Below are positions 27,006-35,413 of a DNA stretch of 64,000 bases, piece by piece (the first letter of the stretch is position 1; the number at the start of each line of letters is the position of its first letter). Below the pieces are notes generated by a model. The model was not told the origin of the DNA and did no database searches. It saw nothing but the letters and a program-made list of their open reading frames with translations. The position numbers and the translations under genes were made by a program. The DNA comes from Terriglobia bacterium (GTDB lineage Bacteria; Acidobacteriota; Terriglobia; Terriglobales; Acidobacteriaceae): positions 62,001-126,000 of the forward strand of contig JAIQFC010000014.1 in NCBI GenBank assembly GCA_020073465.1. The letters run 5' to 3'.

Positions 27006-27899
27006 TTAATCTCCGTCAGTCAATGGCCGCACCGTGAGCACCGGGCAAAGGGCTCTGCAAACAATCTTGTGTGCGACCGATCCGAAATGGCTGGATAATC
27101 GCGCCAGGGCTCCGGCTCCGTGTGCCCCAATGACGATCAGGTCCGATGCAGTATCGTCAGCTGCCTTTAAGATGACATCCGCTGGCGACCCCATCTCGAC
27201 GATGATCCCGGGTTCGGGCCCGAGATCAACTCGCTGAGGAGCCAGATCACGCAAGCGCACGCTGGCCATTTGCGCATCGAGATAAGGCGATTCCGTAAGG
27301 CCTTCCAGAGCGTGCACCAGAGTTAGACGAGAACTGTAGTTCTTCGAGAAAGCCAGAGCATATGGCGTCGCAGCGAGGGAGTCGGCGGAAAAATCAGTCG
27401 CGTAGAGGATCTGGCGAAATCCGCTCTCTTCCGCAGCGTGGCTTTCCGGACCGACCGTCAAGACTGGACATTGCGACTCGCGCATGGCTTCTTCCGCTAC
27501 GGACCCGAGCAGGAACTTTCTAACGCCCGTGCGCCCGATCGTTCCCATGACTAACAAGTCGGTGGCGTTTCGGCGCATGAAGTCGCTCAAGCCAATCCAT
27601 ATGTCACCATTGCCAACCACAGCCTCACAGGCAAGATCTCTGCACAGAGCAGAGTTTAGAAGACTGCTTACTTTGAGCTCTGCTTCACGACGGGCTAGTT
27701 GCGCTGCTTCGTCTAATGAGTTCAAACCGGAGGGATAGTCCTCAGGAGGCACAACATGAGCTATGCACAATTTGGAGTCGAACCGCCTCGCGATGCCCGT
27801 TGCGTAGGGTAGGGCTTGCATCGACGCAGTGGAGAAATCGGTGGCGAAGAGAACATTTCTGAGAGATCCCTTGTCGTTCACGCGCGCTAGTGTTTTCAT
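27006..27899 (-). CDS. tandem universal stress protein (two Usp domains)
   Basis: 297 residues with two consecutive Usp folds (about 13-150 and 158-293). Both contain the ATP-binding pattern G-x2-G-x9-G(S/T): MGTIGRTGVRKFLLGSVAE in the first half and IGAHGAGALARLSSHFGSV in the second. Each ends with CPVLTV. Such proteins bind ATP and respond to starvation, hypoxia or nitrosative stress, which would suit the respiratory genes farther right. It is followed directly by the phosphoesterase gene. Confidence 0.92.
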   Translation of the reverse strand: MKTLARVNDKGSLRNVLFATDFSTASMQALPYATGIARRFDSKLCIAHVVPPEDYPSGLNSLDEAAQLARREAELKVSSLLNSALCRDLACEAVVGNGDIWIGLSDFMRRNATDLLVMGTIGRTGVRKFLLGSVAEEAMRESQCPVLTVGPESHAAEESGFRQILYATDFSADSLAATPYALAFSKNYSSRLTLVHALEGLTESPYLDAQMASVRLRDLAPQRVDLGPEPGIIVEMGSPADVILKAADDTASDLIVIGAHGAGALARLSSHFGSVAHKIVCRALCPVLTVRPLTDGD

Positions 27900-27928
27900 A
27901 CGCTACTCCTGAACCTGCTCTTCCGCTT

Positions 27929-29098
27929 TTAATGGCTTACACGAATGCCTTCCGACTCCTGGTTCCCGGGATGCAGAATGACCTCTACTCCATCGCCCAC
28001 TCCTTTCACAAGCTCTGCTTCGAGAGCATTGCGATGGCCTATCTCAACAGTGCGGGCGCGTGCCCTGCCATTCTCCACCACAAAGACGCTCCAGTTCTGG
28101 CTGCGGCGGAACAGCGCGCTGGCGGGTACTTTGAGCACATCGTTTCCTTCCCAGACGATGATGCGAACGTCCACTCGATAGCCATCACCGAGCTGGGCTG
28201 GAGAATCCACGAAGTCCATAACAACGTTAACGCGCTGCTCCTCCACGCCCAGCGCAGAGATCTTCGTGAAACCCGAAGATTCCACGGTCCTGACCTTTCC
28301 GCGAAGAACCCTGTCTCCGCCCCAGTTTTCGATCAGAACGGGATCCCCGGGCTTCACCTTCACGGCCTCAGTCGACAGAACGTCGGACACAATCTCCAGT
28401 TGGGAGGGATAGCCAACTTGCAGAATCGGAGTTCCGGCGCTCACCACGCGCTCACTCTGCTGTAGCAGCCGGAGCACGTGACCCCGAATCGGCGAACGCA
28501 GAGTGATGATGCGTGGCTTGTCTCCGTGTTCAACGGCCAGGGCGAGAAGCCCTGCTTTGGCAACCTGGACTTCGTAGGCGGCTGCACGTGCTCTGAATCT
28601 GGCGGCTTCCAGCGCATTCTTGCTGTTGGCTTCTGCAGTCTCCGCGAACTCCAGTTCCTGGCGGGAACTCACGCCCGTAGCCGCCAGCTTAGAAAAGCGT
28701 TCCCGGTTTCTCCTGGCCTGCTCATATTCAGTGCGGACGCGTTCCACGTTGGCTTCCGCCTCACGCTGACTTGCCTGGGTAGACTCAACCCTCGCCAGCA
28801 ACTCCACCCGCTGCTGCGGATCGAGAGGTAGCGGCTCGATCTGCGCCAAGAGTTGCCCCTTCTCTACCGGGTCCGCCGCGTGGAGTTCAATCCGCTGCAG
28901 GCGGCCGGTCACAGGAGCGGCAATCTCGAAGCGGTCGTGCACGCGGGTTTCCGCCTCCTCGTCCACGGTGACACGTAGACTTCCACGCTCAGCACGCCCC
29001 TTCTCTACTTTGATTGGCTTAGGCACAAAGGCCCAAGCAACCAAGGCGATCAAAATTGCTCCAACGAAGGCCGTGACAAAATGACTGCGTTTTTTCAT
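27929..29098 (-). CDS. HlyD/RND-type periplasmic adaptor of an efflux pump
   Basis: 389 residues: an N-terminal membrane anchor (FVTAFVGAILIALVAWAFVP), a lipoyl-like half motif (FEIAAPVTGRLQRIELHAAD PVEKGQLLAQI region), a long coiled-coil hairpin (about 105-180), the second lipoyl half (IITLRSPIRGHVLRLLQQ), and beta-barrel and membrane-proximal domains. It joins an inner-membrane pump to an outer-membrane channel. The start is three bases beyond the stop of an ABC permease remnant, so it once formed a MacAB/DevBCA-type exporter. The ABC partners here are broken, so this adaptor may be an orphan. Confidence 0.9.
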   Translation of the reverse strand: MKKRSHFVTAFVGAILIALVAWAFVPKPIKVEKGRAERGSLRVTVDEEAETRVHDRFEIAAPVTGRLQRIELHAADPVEKGQLLAQIEPLPLDPQQRVELLARVESTQASQREAEANVERVRTEYEQARRNRERFSKLAATGVSSRQELEFAETAEANSKNALEAARFRARAAAYEVQVAKAGLLALAVEHGDKPRIITLRSPIRGHVLRLLQQSERVVSAGTPILQVGYPSQLEIVSDVLSTEAVKVKPGDPVLIENWGGDRVLRGKVRTVESSGFTKISALGVEEQRVNVVMDFVDSPAQLGDGYRVDVRIIVWEGNDVLKVPASALFRRSQNWSVFVVENGRARARTVEIGHRNALEAELVKGVGDGVEVILHPGNQESEGIRVSH

Positions 29099-29100
29099 CG

Positions 29101-29350
29101 CTACTCCCGCGTCTTGAGTACCTCGACGAGGTCAAGATGCCGAAGGCGCCAGCGGACAAGCAGTCCGGAGACAAAAGCTGCAAGCACCACCACGATGAAC
29201 GCAACCGCGTATGTGCTTCGGTTGATCACCAGGGGCATCCGGTATAGCTCGGTGTTCAGCAACAAGGGCATGAGGGCGCAGATACCGTATCCGATCGCAA
29301 ATCCCAGAGGGATGGCGGCTGCAGTCAGGATGGCCTGTTCGATAAAGCAA
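29101..29350 (-). pseudogene. 3' remnant of an FtsX/MacB-type ABC permease
   Basis: Only the last 80 or so codons remain: [20 protein letters not shown], then a hydrophobic segment, [20 protein letters not shown], and [17 protein letters not shown] before the stop. This is the final pair of membrane helices and terminal turn of an FtsX-domain permease of about 380 residues. The upstream part has been deleted and the remnant is fused near 29350-29362 to the end of the ABC ATPase remnant. Confidence 0.75.
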
Positions 29351-29802
29351 TGCGGGCGCCGTTGTGATGATCGCGGTGGTGGTTCTCATCTCGTGGTTGA
29401 CCCTTTCCAAAACCTCCAGGACCAATTTGCCGGTACTGAAGTCGAGTGCGCCCGTGGGATCAGATTGTAGAACTGGAAAACGAAGCCGACATGCTCGCGG
29501 CGGAAACGCGTCAACTCCGCGTCATTGGCCTTCGTCAGGATGTGGTCTCGGTAGTACACCTCGCCACTGGTGGGAACATCCAGAGCCCCCAGAATGTTCA
29601 GCAGGGTCGACTTCCCACTTCCGGAAGGCCCGAGAAGAACTACAAATTCCCCCTCGTACAAGTCGAGAGTGACCGCCCGAAGCGCGTGTACCTCCACTTC
29701 TCCCATGTTGTATATTTTGCTGCCGGAGTGCGCATGAAAGACGGCTGCGGCCCCGTCTGCACTGATCGTCTCCTGAGGGCCGGGCGGACGTAGAGCTGGC
29801 AT
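29351..29802 (-). pseudogene. ABC transporter ATPase with internal deletion
   Basis: The 5' part encodes a MacB/LolD-like ATPase from the start through Walker A ([18 protein letters not shown]) to the Q-loop [10 protein letters not shown]. At about 29455 the frame shifts and similarity resumes directly in the D-loop region, [18 protein letters not shown], ending TTTAIIT. About 55 residues holding the LSGGQ signature and Walker B Asp-Glu are gone, so the product cannot hydrolyse ATP. The open frame continues out of frame to a stop at 29386. Confidence 0.78.
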
Positions 29803-29946
29803 AGGCCTAATACTCCATTATTAAAAGTGCCCTGTAAGGCAGATGTCGGGCTGTGCACCGAATCACTATGCAGCGTGACGCCACGCAAAATAGTGATGCT
29901 CCGTGCGTTCGGAAATCGCGGTTTCAGAGCTCAGCGCGCTGCCTCA

Positions 29947-30384
29947 ATGACAAACATGCGCGGTTGCGGTAAAAAGGCCTTAGCGGTGAGGTGTGCGAAG
30001 GTGGAACGGGACCGGTTCGTTAGGCTTGTCGCCGAGGTACTCGACGCACTTCCGGCAGAGTTTCGCAAACGAATGCACAACCTTGCGATTTTAGTTGAGG
30101 ACGAGCCTCCTCGGCGGCTTCGGAGAATGCATCGTGGGACCACCGGAAACCCCGGGTCCGGCAAGACTCGACGTTTGGTTCTGGGAGTATTTCAAGGCGT
30201 GCCGGCTACCAGGAGAAGTGTTTTCGACCTGTCTATCGGTCCGGACCATATCGTCCTGTACCAGAAAAACATCGAGGCGGTCTGCTCCAATGAAACCGAG
30301 ATCCGTCACGAAGTCAGACAGACTGTGCTCCACGAACTGGGGCACTACTTCGGAATGAATGAAGCTCAACTGAAAGATGTCTGA
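29947..30384 (+). CDS. zincin-like metallopeptidase (DUF1025 / minimal metalloprotease type)
   Basis: The C-terminal half carries the zinc motif HELGHYFGMNEAQL (HExxH plus downstream acid), preceded by the family blocks LPAEFRKRMHNLAILVEDEP and LYQKNIEAVC. Length is about 145 residues from ATG 29947; a GTG at 29986 is equally possible. The family consists of small cytoplasmic proteins of unknown substrate. Some toxins or phage proteins share the fold, but nothing here suggests that. It stands alone, divergent from the decayed ABC genes. Confidence 0.75.
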   Translation: MTNMRGCGKKALAVRCAKVERDRFVRLVAEVLDALPAEFRKRMHNLAILVEDEPPRRLRRMHRGTTGNPGSGKTRRLVLGVFQGVPATRRSVFDLSIGPDHIVLYQKNIEAVCSNETEIRHEVRQTVLHELGHYFGMNEAQLKDV

Positions 30385-30459
30385 TCTGTTACTGCCGATT
30401 CCGGATCTAACCCTAGTGGGTGAGCGGCACTGGAAACCAGCGTAGGCCCGTCAATTTCG

Positions 30460-31656
30460 TCACTGCGCACTCGTCTCTAATTCGCGCTCGAGGGTATCTT
30501 CCGCAGTTCGTTCATTCACCGCTGTCACGCGTTCCAGGACGTTTCTGGCGTATTCCGCCACAGCCTGGACCCCGGCTGCATAGCGAAGATTTGGATTACG
30601 AGGGCCGCCATTATAAGCCCCGACCGCCTTTTCAATGTCCCCGTTGAAACTGTCCAGCAGGTCGCGCAGCAGCAGTCCGGCGTACGTTGTCAGCACATGG
30701 GAATCCGTCAAATCCAGTTCCAACGTCGTCGGGGGACTCAACCTCTCCGGCAATTGAGAATAGTCCCGCTTGTCCTTCAGGAATAAAGCATGAGCGTACC
30801 GCAAGGTCTCCCGCGTGATCTGCCATACCCCAATTGAATAGTCGCTTACCAACACTCTGTGCCGGCGACGCTTCAGAATGATGTCGTCCTTCGCAGGCTT
30901 CTTCTTCCAGATGGCATGGTTGACGTCACCACGGATGCTCAGATAGTTGTTCTCCATGGCGCCAATGCCGAGAAACACGTCCAGGGGCAAGCCGTAAAAC
31001 TCAGCTACAGCAACTATATCTGCCGCCAATTCCATCGACTGCTCGCGGCTCAGACTGCTGGGTCGCGATTCTTCCGCCCCACGCACGCGCGGGTCGGTCC
31101 GCGACTTGAATGCTAAGAAATGTGCCGTCGAGGATAGCAGATGCTTGCGTGGCAGCGTCTCTAGCTTCTTGGCCACCGGCTTTCTGTATGCCGCAATAAA
31201 TACACTTGTCTGGTCGCGCCTGTATTCCACCTGCGCTGGCGTAGTGAATACAAGATCGAACCCCTCAATGAAACCCCTGGCTTCGAGATCAGTTAGAAAC
31301 GGGATAGCGGTCAGCGCATCATTCGGCAACACAACCTCAATCCGGTAGATGGGGATCTGCCCTTTCTCCATCACTGTGAGCAATACTTGTTCTCCCTCCA
31401 CGCCTGGACGGCTTCGCAGGTAGTCGAACCATAGATAAGCGGAGAGCTCATCGTCGAATCTCCCCACTTCCGCAAGCAGAGCTTTCGTCGGAAGCGGGAC
31501 GATCATTTTGCCGTGCTCGAACCGAACGGGGGGTAGGGATCCCGTGACGCGATGCATTGGACGTGGCCATGTGCGAATTGCGACCCACCCCGAAACGCCC
31601 AGTAGTGCCGCCACACAGGCGATGCCCAACATCTGAATGATCCTTGTGCCGGACAC
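30460..31656 (-). CDS. membrane-anchored lytic transglycosylase-like protein
   Basis: 398 residues: an N-terminal anchor (IQMLGIACVAALLGVSGWVA), a middle region of unknown fold (about 40-190), then an SLT-like lysozyme domain. The Glu in LGIGAMENNYLSI fits the catalytic acid. SIGVWQITRET and AVGAYNGGPRNP match the conserved blocks of soluble lytic transglycosylases. It should cleave peptidoglycan between MurNAc and GlcNAc at the outer face of the inner membrane. No secretion or conjugation genes are nearby that would mark it as part of a transfer apparatus. Confidence 0.8.
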   Translation of the reverse strand: MSGTRIIQMLGIACVAALLGVSGWVAIRTWPRPMHRVTGSLPPVRFEHGKMIVPLPTKALLAEVGRFDDELSAYLWFDYLRSRPGVEGEQVLLTVMEKGQIPIYRIEVVLPNDALTAIPFLTDLEARGFIEGFDLVFTTPAQVEYRRDQTSVFIAAYRKPVAKKLETLPRKHLLSSTAHFLAFKSRTDPRVRGAEESRPSSLSREQSMELAADIVAVAEFYGLPLDVFLGIGAMENNYLSIRGDVNHAIWKKKPAKDDIILKRRRHRVLVSDYSIGVWQITRETLRYAHALFLKDKRDYSQLPERLSPPTTLELDLTDSHVLTTYAGLLLRDLLDSFNGDIEKAVGAYNGGPRNPNLRYAAGVQAVAEYARNVLERVTAVNERTAEDTLERELETSAQ

Positions 31657-32098
31657 TTCAGACCTCTAGTTACCATATAGCAGATCAATTCAAGCAAATG
31701 CAGTGCGTGGAAGCCTCCAAATGCAGTGGAGTTAAGCTGACAGCCTGTTAGTGAGATTGCTACACACACTTCCACCTGCTGCGGCCGGTAATGTTCATTT
31801 GTTCCTGATGGAGCGCTAAGACTCTGAAGTCTGATTCTTCATTGTTTAGTGCGACAGTGAAGGGGCCGATGCCCCACGAGTCAGCCCCGAACCCACTTGC
31901 CATGTTTCGGTAGCAACTTGGTAGCAAACTGCGCCGAGGCAGAGGTCGCTGGTTCGAGTCCGATCGTGCCTACCATTTCTTTTCAACGGTTTGGAGCCGT
32001 TGCCCATCTGTCAGTCCCATGCCGCGTGCTGCGCTGGGCCGTCTTGAGGTCGGGCCTTCTTCCCTGGTGACTGTTGGCGTGCGTCTGTCACCCGCCAA
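31657..32098. other. intergenic region with tRNA-like repeat
   Basis: No gene. It holds the second tRNA-Val-like fragment. Just upstream a frame reads GSNLVANCAEAEVAGSS through the fragment; such tails are common where an integrase gene once ended inside a tRNA, but no integrase body remains. Confidence 0.45.
31938..31975 (+). repeat. tRNA-Val-like 3' end, putative attachment site 2 (degenerate)
   Basis: Matches the first repeat from GG(C/T)AGAGGTCGCTGG through the T loop TTCGAGT to GTGCCTACCA, with AG changed to GA in the T stem, so that GCTGG no longer pairs fully with CCGAT. The similarity extends a few bases past CCA (TTTCTTTTCAA against ATCCTTCAA). Same orientation as the other two copies. 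Confidence 0.7.
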
Positions 32099-32143
32099 TG
32101 TGCGCACGATCACATCGGGCTGGCCCATTCCGGGAGGGATAAT
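32099..32143 (+). promoter_or_regulatory. CRP/FNR-type site and -10 box upstream of gdh
   Basis: TGTGC-GCACGA-TCACA at 32099-32114 matches the CRP-family consensus TGTGA-N6-TCACA at 9 of 10 positions. GATAAT at 32138-32143 is a good -10 candidate, with the palindrome centre 31.5 bases before it, close to the class II activator position. The start codon follows 33 bases later. Which regulator binds is unknown. Confidence 0.5.
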
Positions 32144-32176
32144 TGGATCAACGCGCGAAGGAATAAGGAGAAATCT

Positions 32177-33538
32177 ATGTCGCAGAGCGCACTGACGGAA
32201 CCGATTACCCTCGAAGAGGTCTCGAAAGCGGCTCCTGGCCTACCTGCGAAAAAGTCTTCCAAGGCGTTCAATTCATTTCAGATCGCACAGGCCCAGTTCG
32301 ACAAAGTAGCCGAATACCTGGGGCTTGACTCGGCCACCAGAGATCTTTTGCGGTACCCTTTGCGCGAGTTTCAGTTTGCTATCCCGGTGCGCATGGACGA
32401 CGGGATGGTGAAGGTCTTCCGGGGTTTCCGCGTACAGCACAACGACGCACGCGGACCGGGCAAGGGCGGCATCCGCTTCCACCCGCAGGAGACGATCGAT
32501 ACAGTACGGGCTCTATCCATGTGGATGACGTGGAAATGTGCCGTGGTGGATATTCCGCTCGGTGGGGCGAAAGGAGGGGTGATCTGCGATCCGCATAATC
32601 TCAGCGCCCGGGAGCAGGAGCAGATTTGCCGTGGCTGGGTGCGCCAAGTGGCACGGGATGTCGGCCCGGTGATCGATGTACCGGCCCCCGATGTGATGAC
32701 CGACGCACAGCACATGCTCTGGATGCTCGATGAGTTTGAGAAGATCCACGGTGGCCGGTTTCCCGGTTTTATCACCGGCAAGCCCGTCGGCATGGGTGGC
32801 TCGCTTGGCCGCACCGAAGCTACCGGCTATGGCGTCGTTATTACGTTGCGCGAGGCCCTCAAAGAATTGGGCATCCGTCCCGAGAACACCCAGGCCAGCG
32901 TCCAAGGGTTCGGCAATGTGGCCCACTACGCAATCGAACTCTACAAGCGGTTGGGAGGACGAGTCATTGCAGTCTGCTGTTGGGACCAGTCGGACCAGTG
33001 TTCCTACACCTACCGCAAGAATCACGGAATCGATCTCAGCCAGCTATCGTCGATTACTGATCACTTCGGCGGGATCAACAAAGGTAAAGCCAAGGAACTG
33101 GGCTATGAAGTACTGCCGGGAGAGGCATGGCTTGAGCAGGATGTAGACATTCTCATTCCGGCGGCGATGGAGAATCAGATCACCGGCGACAACGTCAGCC
33201 GCATCAGCCCACGCGTGCGAATCATTGCTGAAGGCGCCAACGGGCCGACGACACCGGAAGCCGACGCTCAGATTCAGAAACGCAACATCCTGCTCATCCC
33301 AGACTTTCTGGCGAATGCCGGTGGCGTGACCTGCAGCTACTTCGAGCAGGTGCAGAGCAACATGAACTACTTCTGGGAGAAAGACGAAGTTCTCGGAAAG
33401 CTCGATTTGAAGATGACATCCGCGTACTTCGCGGTCTCCGATCTGGCTCGCCGGGAAAAGTTGTACATGAGAGATGCTGCCTACGCGATCGCGATCGGTC
33501 GCGTGGCCAAGGCGTGCCATGAACGCGGTTGGGTGTGA
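32177..33538 (+). CDS. gdhA: Glu/Leu/Phe/Val dehydrogenase, glutamate dehydrogenase
   Basis: 453 residues, full length for a hexameric glutamate dehydrogenase, interconverting glutamate with 2-oxoglutarate and ammonia. Visible motifs are the substrate Lys region GKGGIRFHPQ, the catalytic segment WKCAVVDIPLGGAKGG, PAPDVMTD, SLGRTEATGYGV, and the Rossmann motif VQGFGNVA. IIAEGANGPTTPEAD closes the NAD-binding domain. AAGGAG lies 7 bases before the ATG. It is followed after 87 bases by the two PEP-synthase-like genes on the same strand, suggesting a nitrogen and carbon-linked operon. Cofactor preference cannot be read safely. Confidence 0.94.
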   Translation: MSQSALTEPITLEEVSKAAPGLPAKKSSKAFNSFQIAQAQFDKVAEYLGLDSATRDLLRYPLREFQFAIPVRMDDGMVKVFRGFRVQHNDARGPGKGGIRFHPQETIDTVRALSMWMTWKCAVVDIPLGGAKGGVICDPHNLSAREQEQICRGWVRQVARDVGPVIDVPAPDVMTDAQHMLWMLDEFEKIHGGRFPGFITGKPVGMGGSLGRTEATGYGVVITLREALKELGIRPENTQASVQGFGNVAHYAIELYKRLGGRVIAVCCWDQSDQCSYTYRKNHGIDLSQLSSITDHFGGINKGKAKELGYEVLPGEAWLEQDVDILIPAAMENQITGDNVSRISPRVRIIAEGANGPTTPEADAQIQKRNILLIPDFLANAGGVTCSYFEQVQSNMNYFWEKDEVLGKLDLKMTSAYFAVSDLARREKLYMRDAAYAIAIGRVAKACHERGWV

Positions 33539-33625
33539 CGATCGTCGGCGACCCGAGCTGGATGCACGCGACTCCGCGGCAACGCGTTGAAGTGTGCGGC
33601 ATTTATGATGCAGTGGGAGGTATCG

Positions 33626-35413
33626 ATGAGTGGCCTGAAGCCTCTCGTTGCTGAGTTGCCGATCTTCGATCGCAAGTTCTGGGACGGTACCTTCCGCTGT
33701 ACACAGATCGGCTCTGGGGCAATCGGTGGCAAGGCCAGCGGGCTGGTGTTCATCAAGGATCTGCTTGCGAAGGAGACCAACTCCGCCTTCTCCCCTGATG
33801 TTGACATCAACGTCCCAACCATGGCGGTCATCGCGACGGACTGCTTTGATCAATTCATCACGCAGAACCATCTGGCGGAGTTGCCCTTCGAAGAAATGCC
33901 AGACGACCGTATCGCCCACGCATTTCAGAAGGGCGACCTCCCGGTTGAGCTGCTCGGTGACCTCCGCGCGCTGATCGTTCAAGTCAAAACTCCCCTGGCA
34001 ATCCGCTCCTCCAGCTTGCTTGAGGACGCATTGGAGCGTCCATTTGCCGGCGTCTACGCGACCAAGATGATCCCGAATAACCAGCCCGATCCAGACGCAC
34101 GATTTCGCCGGCTGCTGGAGGCTATTAAGTTTGTGTATGCTTCCACCTACTTCCGCGAGGCCCGAGACTACATCCGGACTACTGGGACCAAGCCGGACGA
34201 AGAAGAAATGGCGGTGATCCTTCAGGAAGTAGTTGGCCAGCGCAGGGGAGATCGGTTTTATCCTGACATTTCTGGTGTTGCGCGTTCCTACAACTTCTAC
34301 GCGTTTGAACCCGCCCGCCCTGAAGAGGGCGTTGTCACGCTGGCATTGGGGTTGGGGAAGACGATCGTGGACGGAGGCATAGCCTGGACTTTCTCGCCCG
34401 CATATCCGAAGAAGCCACCCCCATTCGCTTCGGTGCAGGAGTTACTGAAGGGCACCCAGACAGAGTTTTGGGCGGTGAACATGGGCAAGGCACCGGCCTA
34501 CGATCCGGTCAGTGAGACCGAATACCTGGTGCACGCTAATTTGTCCGATGCTGAAAGTGACGAGGCATTGTATTTCCTCGCTTCAACGTATGATCCGGAA
34601 CGCGACCGAGTCGTTCCGGGAACTGGATCGCGGGGACCGCGGATCCTGAATTTCGCTCCCATGCTGGTGCAGGAGGAGTTCCCTCTGAATCACTTGGTGA
34701 AAGCTCTGCTCAACGCATCGGAGAAGACCGTCAATGCGAAGGTCGAAATCGAATTCGCCATCACGCTGCAAAGGCAGCGCGGCGACCGGCCACGGGTGCG
34801 CCTGGGATTCCTGCAGGTTCGGTCCATGGTGGTTTCGGATCAGGTGGTGGAGGTCACGGTCGAGGATCTCTCTGATCCGCGCGTCATTGTTGCGTCGGAC
34901 ATGGTAATGGGCAACGGCACCACTGACGACATTCAAGACATTGTCTTTGTGCGGCCCGAGAAATTTTCCTCATTGCACACGCCTGCCATCGCTCAGCAAT
35001 TGGAGTCGGTGAACCGTGAACTGCAGCAACAGCACCGGCACTTCCTGCTGATTGGATTCGGCCGCTGGGGCAGTTCCCATCCATCGCTTGGTATTCCCGT
35101 CGACTGGAGCCAGATCTCCGGGGCGCGGGCGATCGTCGAAGCGACGCTGCCAGAGATGAATGTGGAGTTGAGCCAGGGCTCGCACTTTTTTCACAATTTG
35201 TCGAGCTTTCGGGCAAGCTACTTCATGGTGCAATACGGGCGTCACTTTGGAATTAACTGGAATTGGCTGAACCTGCAGCCCGTTGTACACGAGACAGAAC
35301 TCATCCGCCATGTGCGGCCCACGGAGAAGCTCTTGGTGCGCGTCGATGGGCGGACCGCGAGAGGAGTCATCCTGTCGCAGACCCGGGACAATACAAGCCA
35401 AGCGAAAAAGTGA
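33626..35413 (+). CDS. PEP/pyruvate-binding (PPDK N-terminal-like) protein lacking the phosphohistidine domain
   Basis: 595 residues from ATG 33626 with GGGAGG five bases upstream. The N-terminal half is the ATP-grasp-like nucleotide domain of PEP synthase/PPDK: GAIGGKASGLVF near 31-42 and AIRSSSLLEDALERPFAGVY near 123-142, then EEMAVILQEVVG. There is no swivelling domain with the phosphohistidine motif (T-x-G-G-x-T-x-H) and no PEP-binding barrel, so it is not a PEP synthase. Instead, a C-terminal module (about 440-590) with LLIGFGRWGSSHP and LSQGSHFFHNL is shared with the next gene product. The downstream gene overlaps its stop codon. Biochemical role unknown. Confidence 0.75.
   Translation: MSGLKPLVAELPIFDRKFWDGTFRCTQIGSGAIGGKASGLVFIKDLLAKETNSAFSPDVDINVPTMAVIATDCFDQFITQNHLAELPFEEMPDDRIAHAFQKGDLPVELLGDLRALIVQVKTPLAIRSSSLLEDALERPFAGVYATKMIPNNQPDPDARFRRLLEAIKFVYASTYFREARDYIRTTGTKPDEEEMAVILQEVVGQRRGDRFYPDISGVARSYNFYAFEPARPEEGVVTLALGLGKTIVDGGIAWTFSPAYPKKPPPFASVQELLKGTQTEFWAVNMGKAPAYDPVSETEYLVHANLSDAESDEALYFLASTYDPERDRVVPGTGSRGPRILNFAPMLVQEEFPLNHLVKALLNASEKTVNAKVEIEFAITLQRQRGDRPRVRLGFLQVRSMVVSDQVVEVTVEDLSDPRVIVASDMVMGNGTTDDIQDIVFVRPEKFSSLHTPAIAQQLESVNRELQQQHRHFLLIGFGRWGSSHPSLGIPVDWSQISGARAIVEATLPEMNVELSQGSHFFHNLSSFRASYFMVQYGRHFGINWNWLNLQPVVHETELIRHVRPTEKLLVRVDGRTARGVILSQTRDNTSQAKK

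Noticed and set aside
31780..31975. Integrase C-terminal tail reading GSNLVANCAEAEVAGSS upstream of the second tRNA-like repeat
   Set aside because: The frame is short and stops just upstream, with no catalytic Arg-His-Arg-Tyr residues, so an integrase cannot be called.
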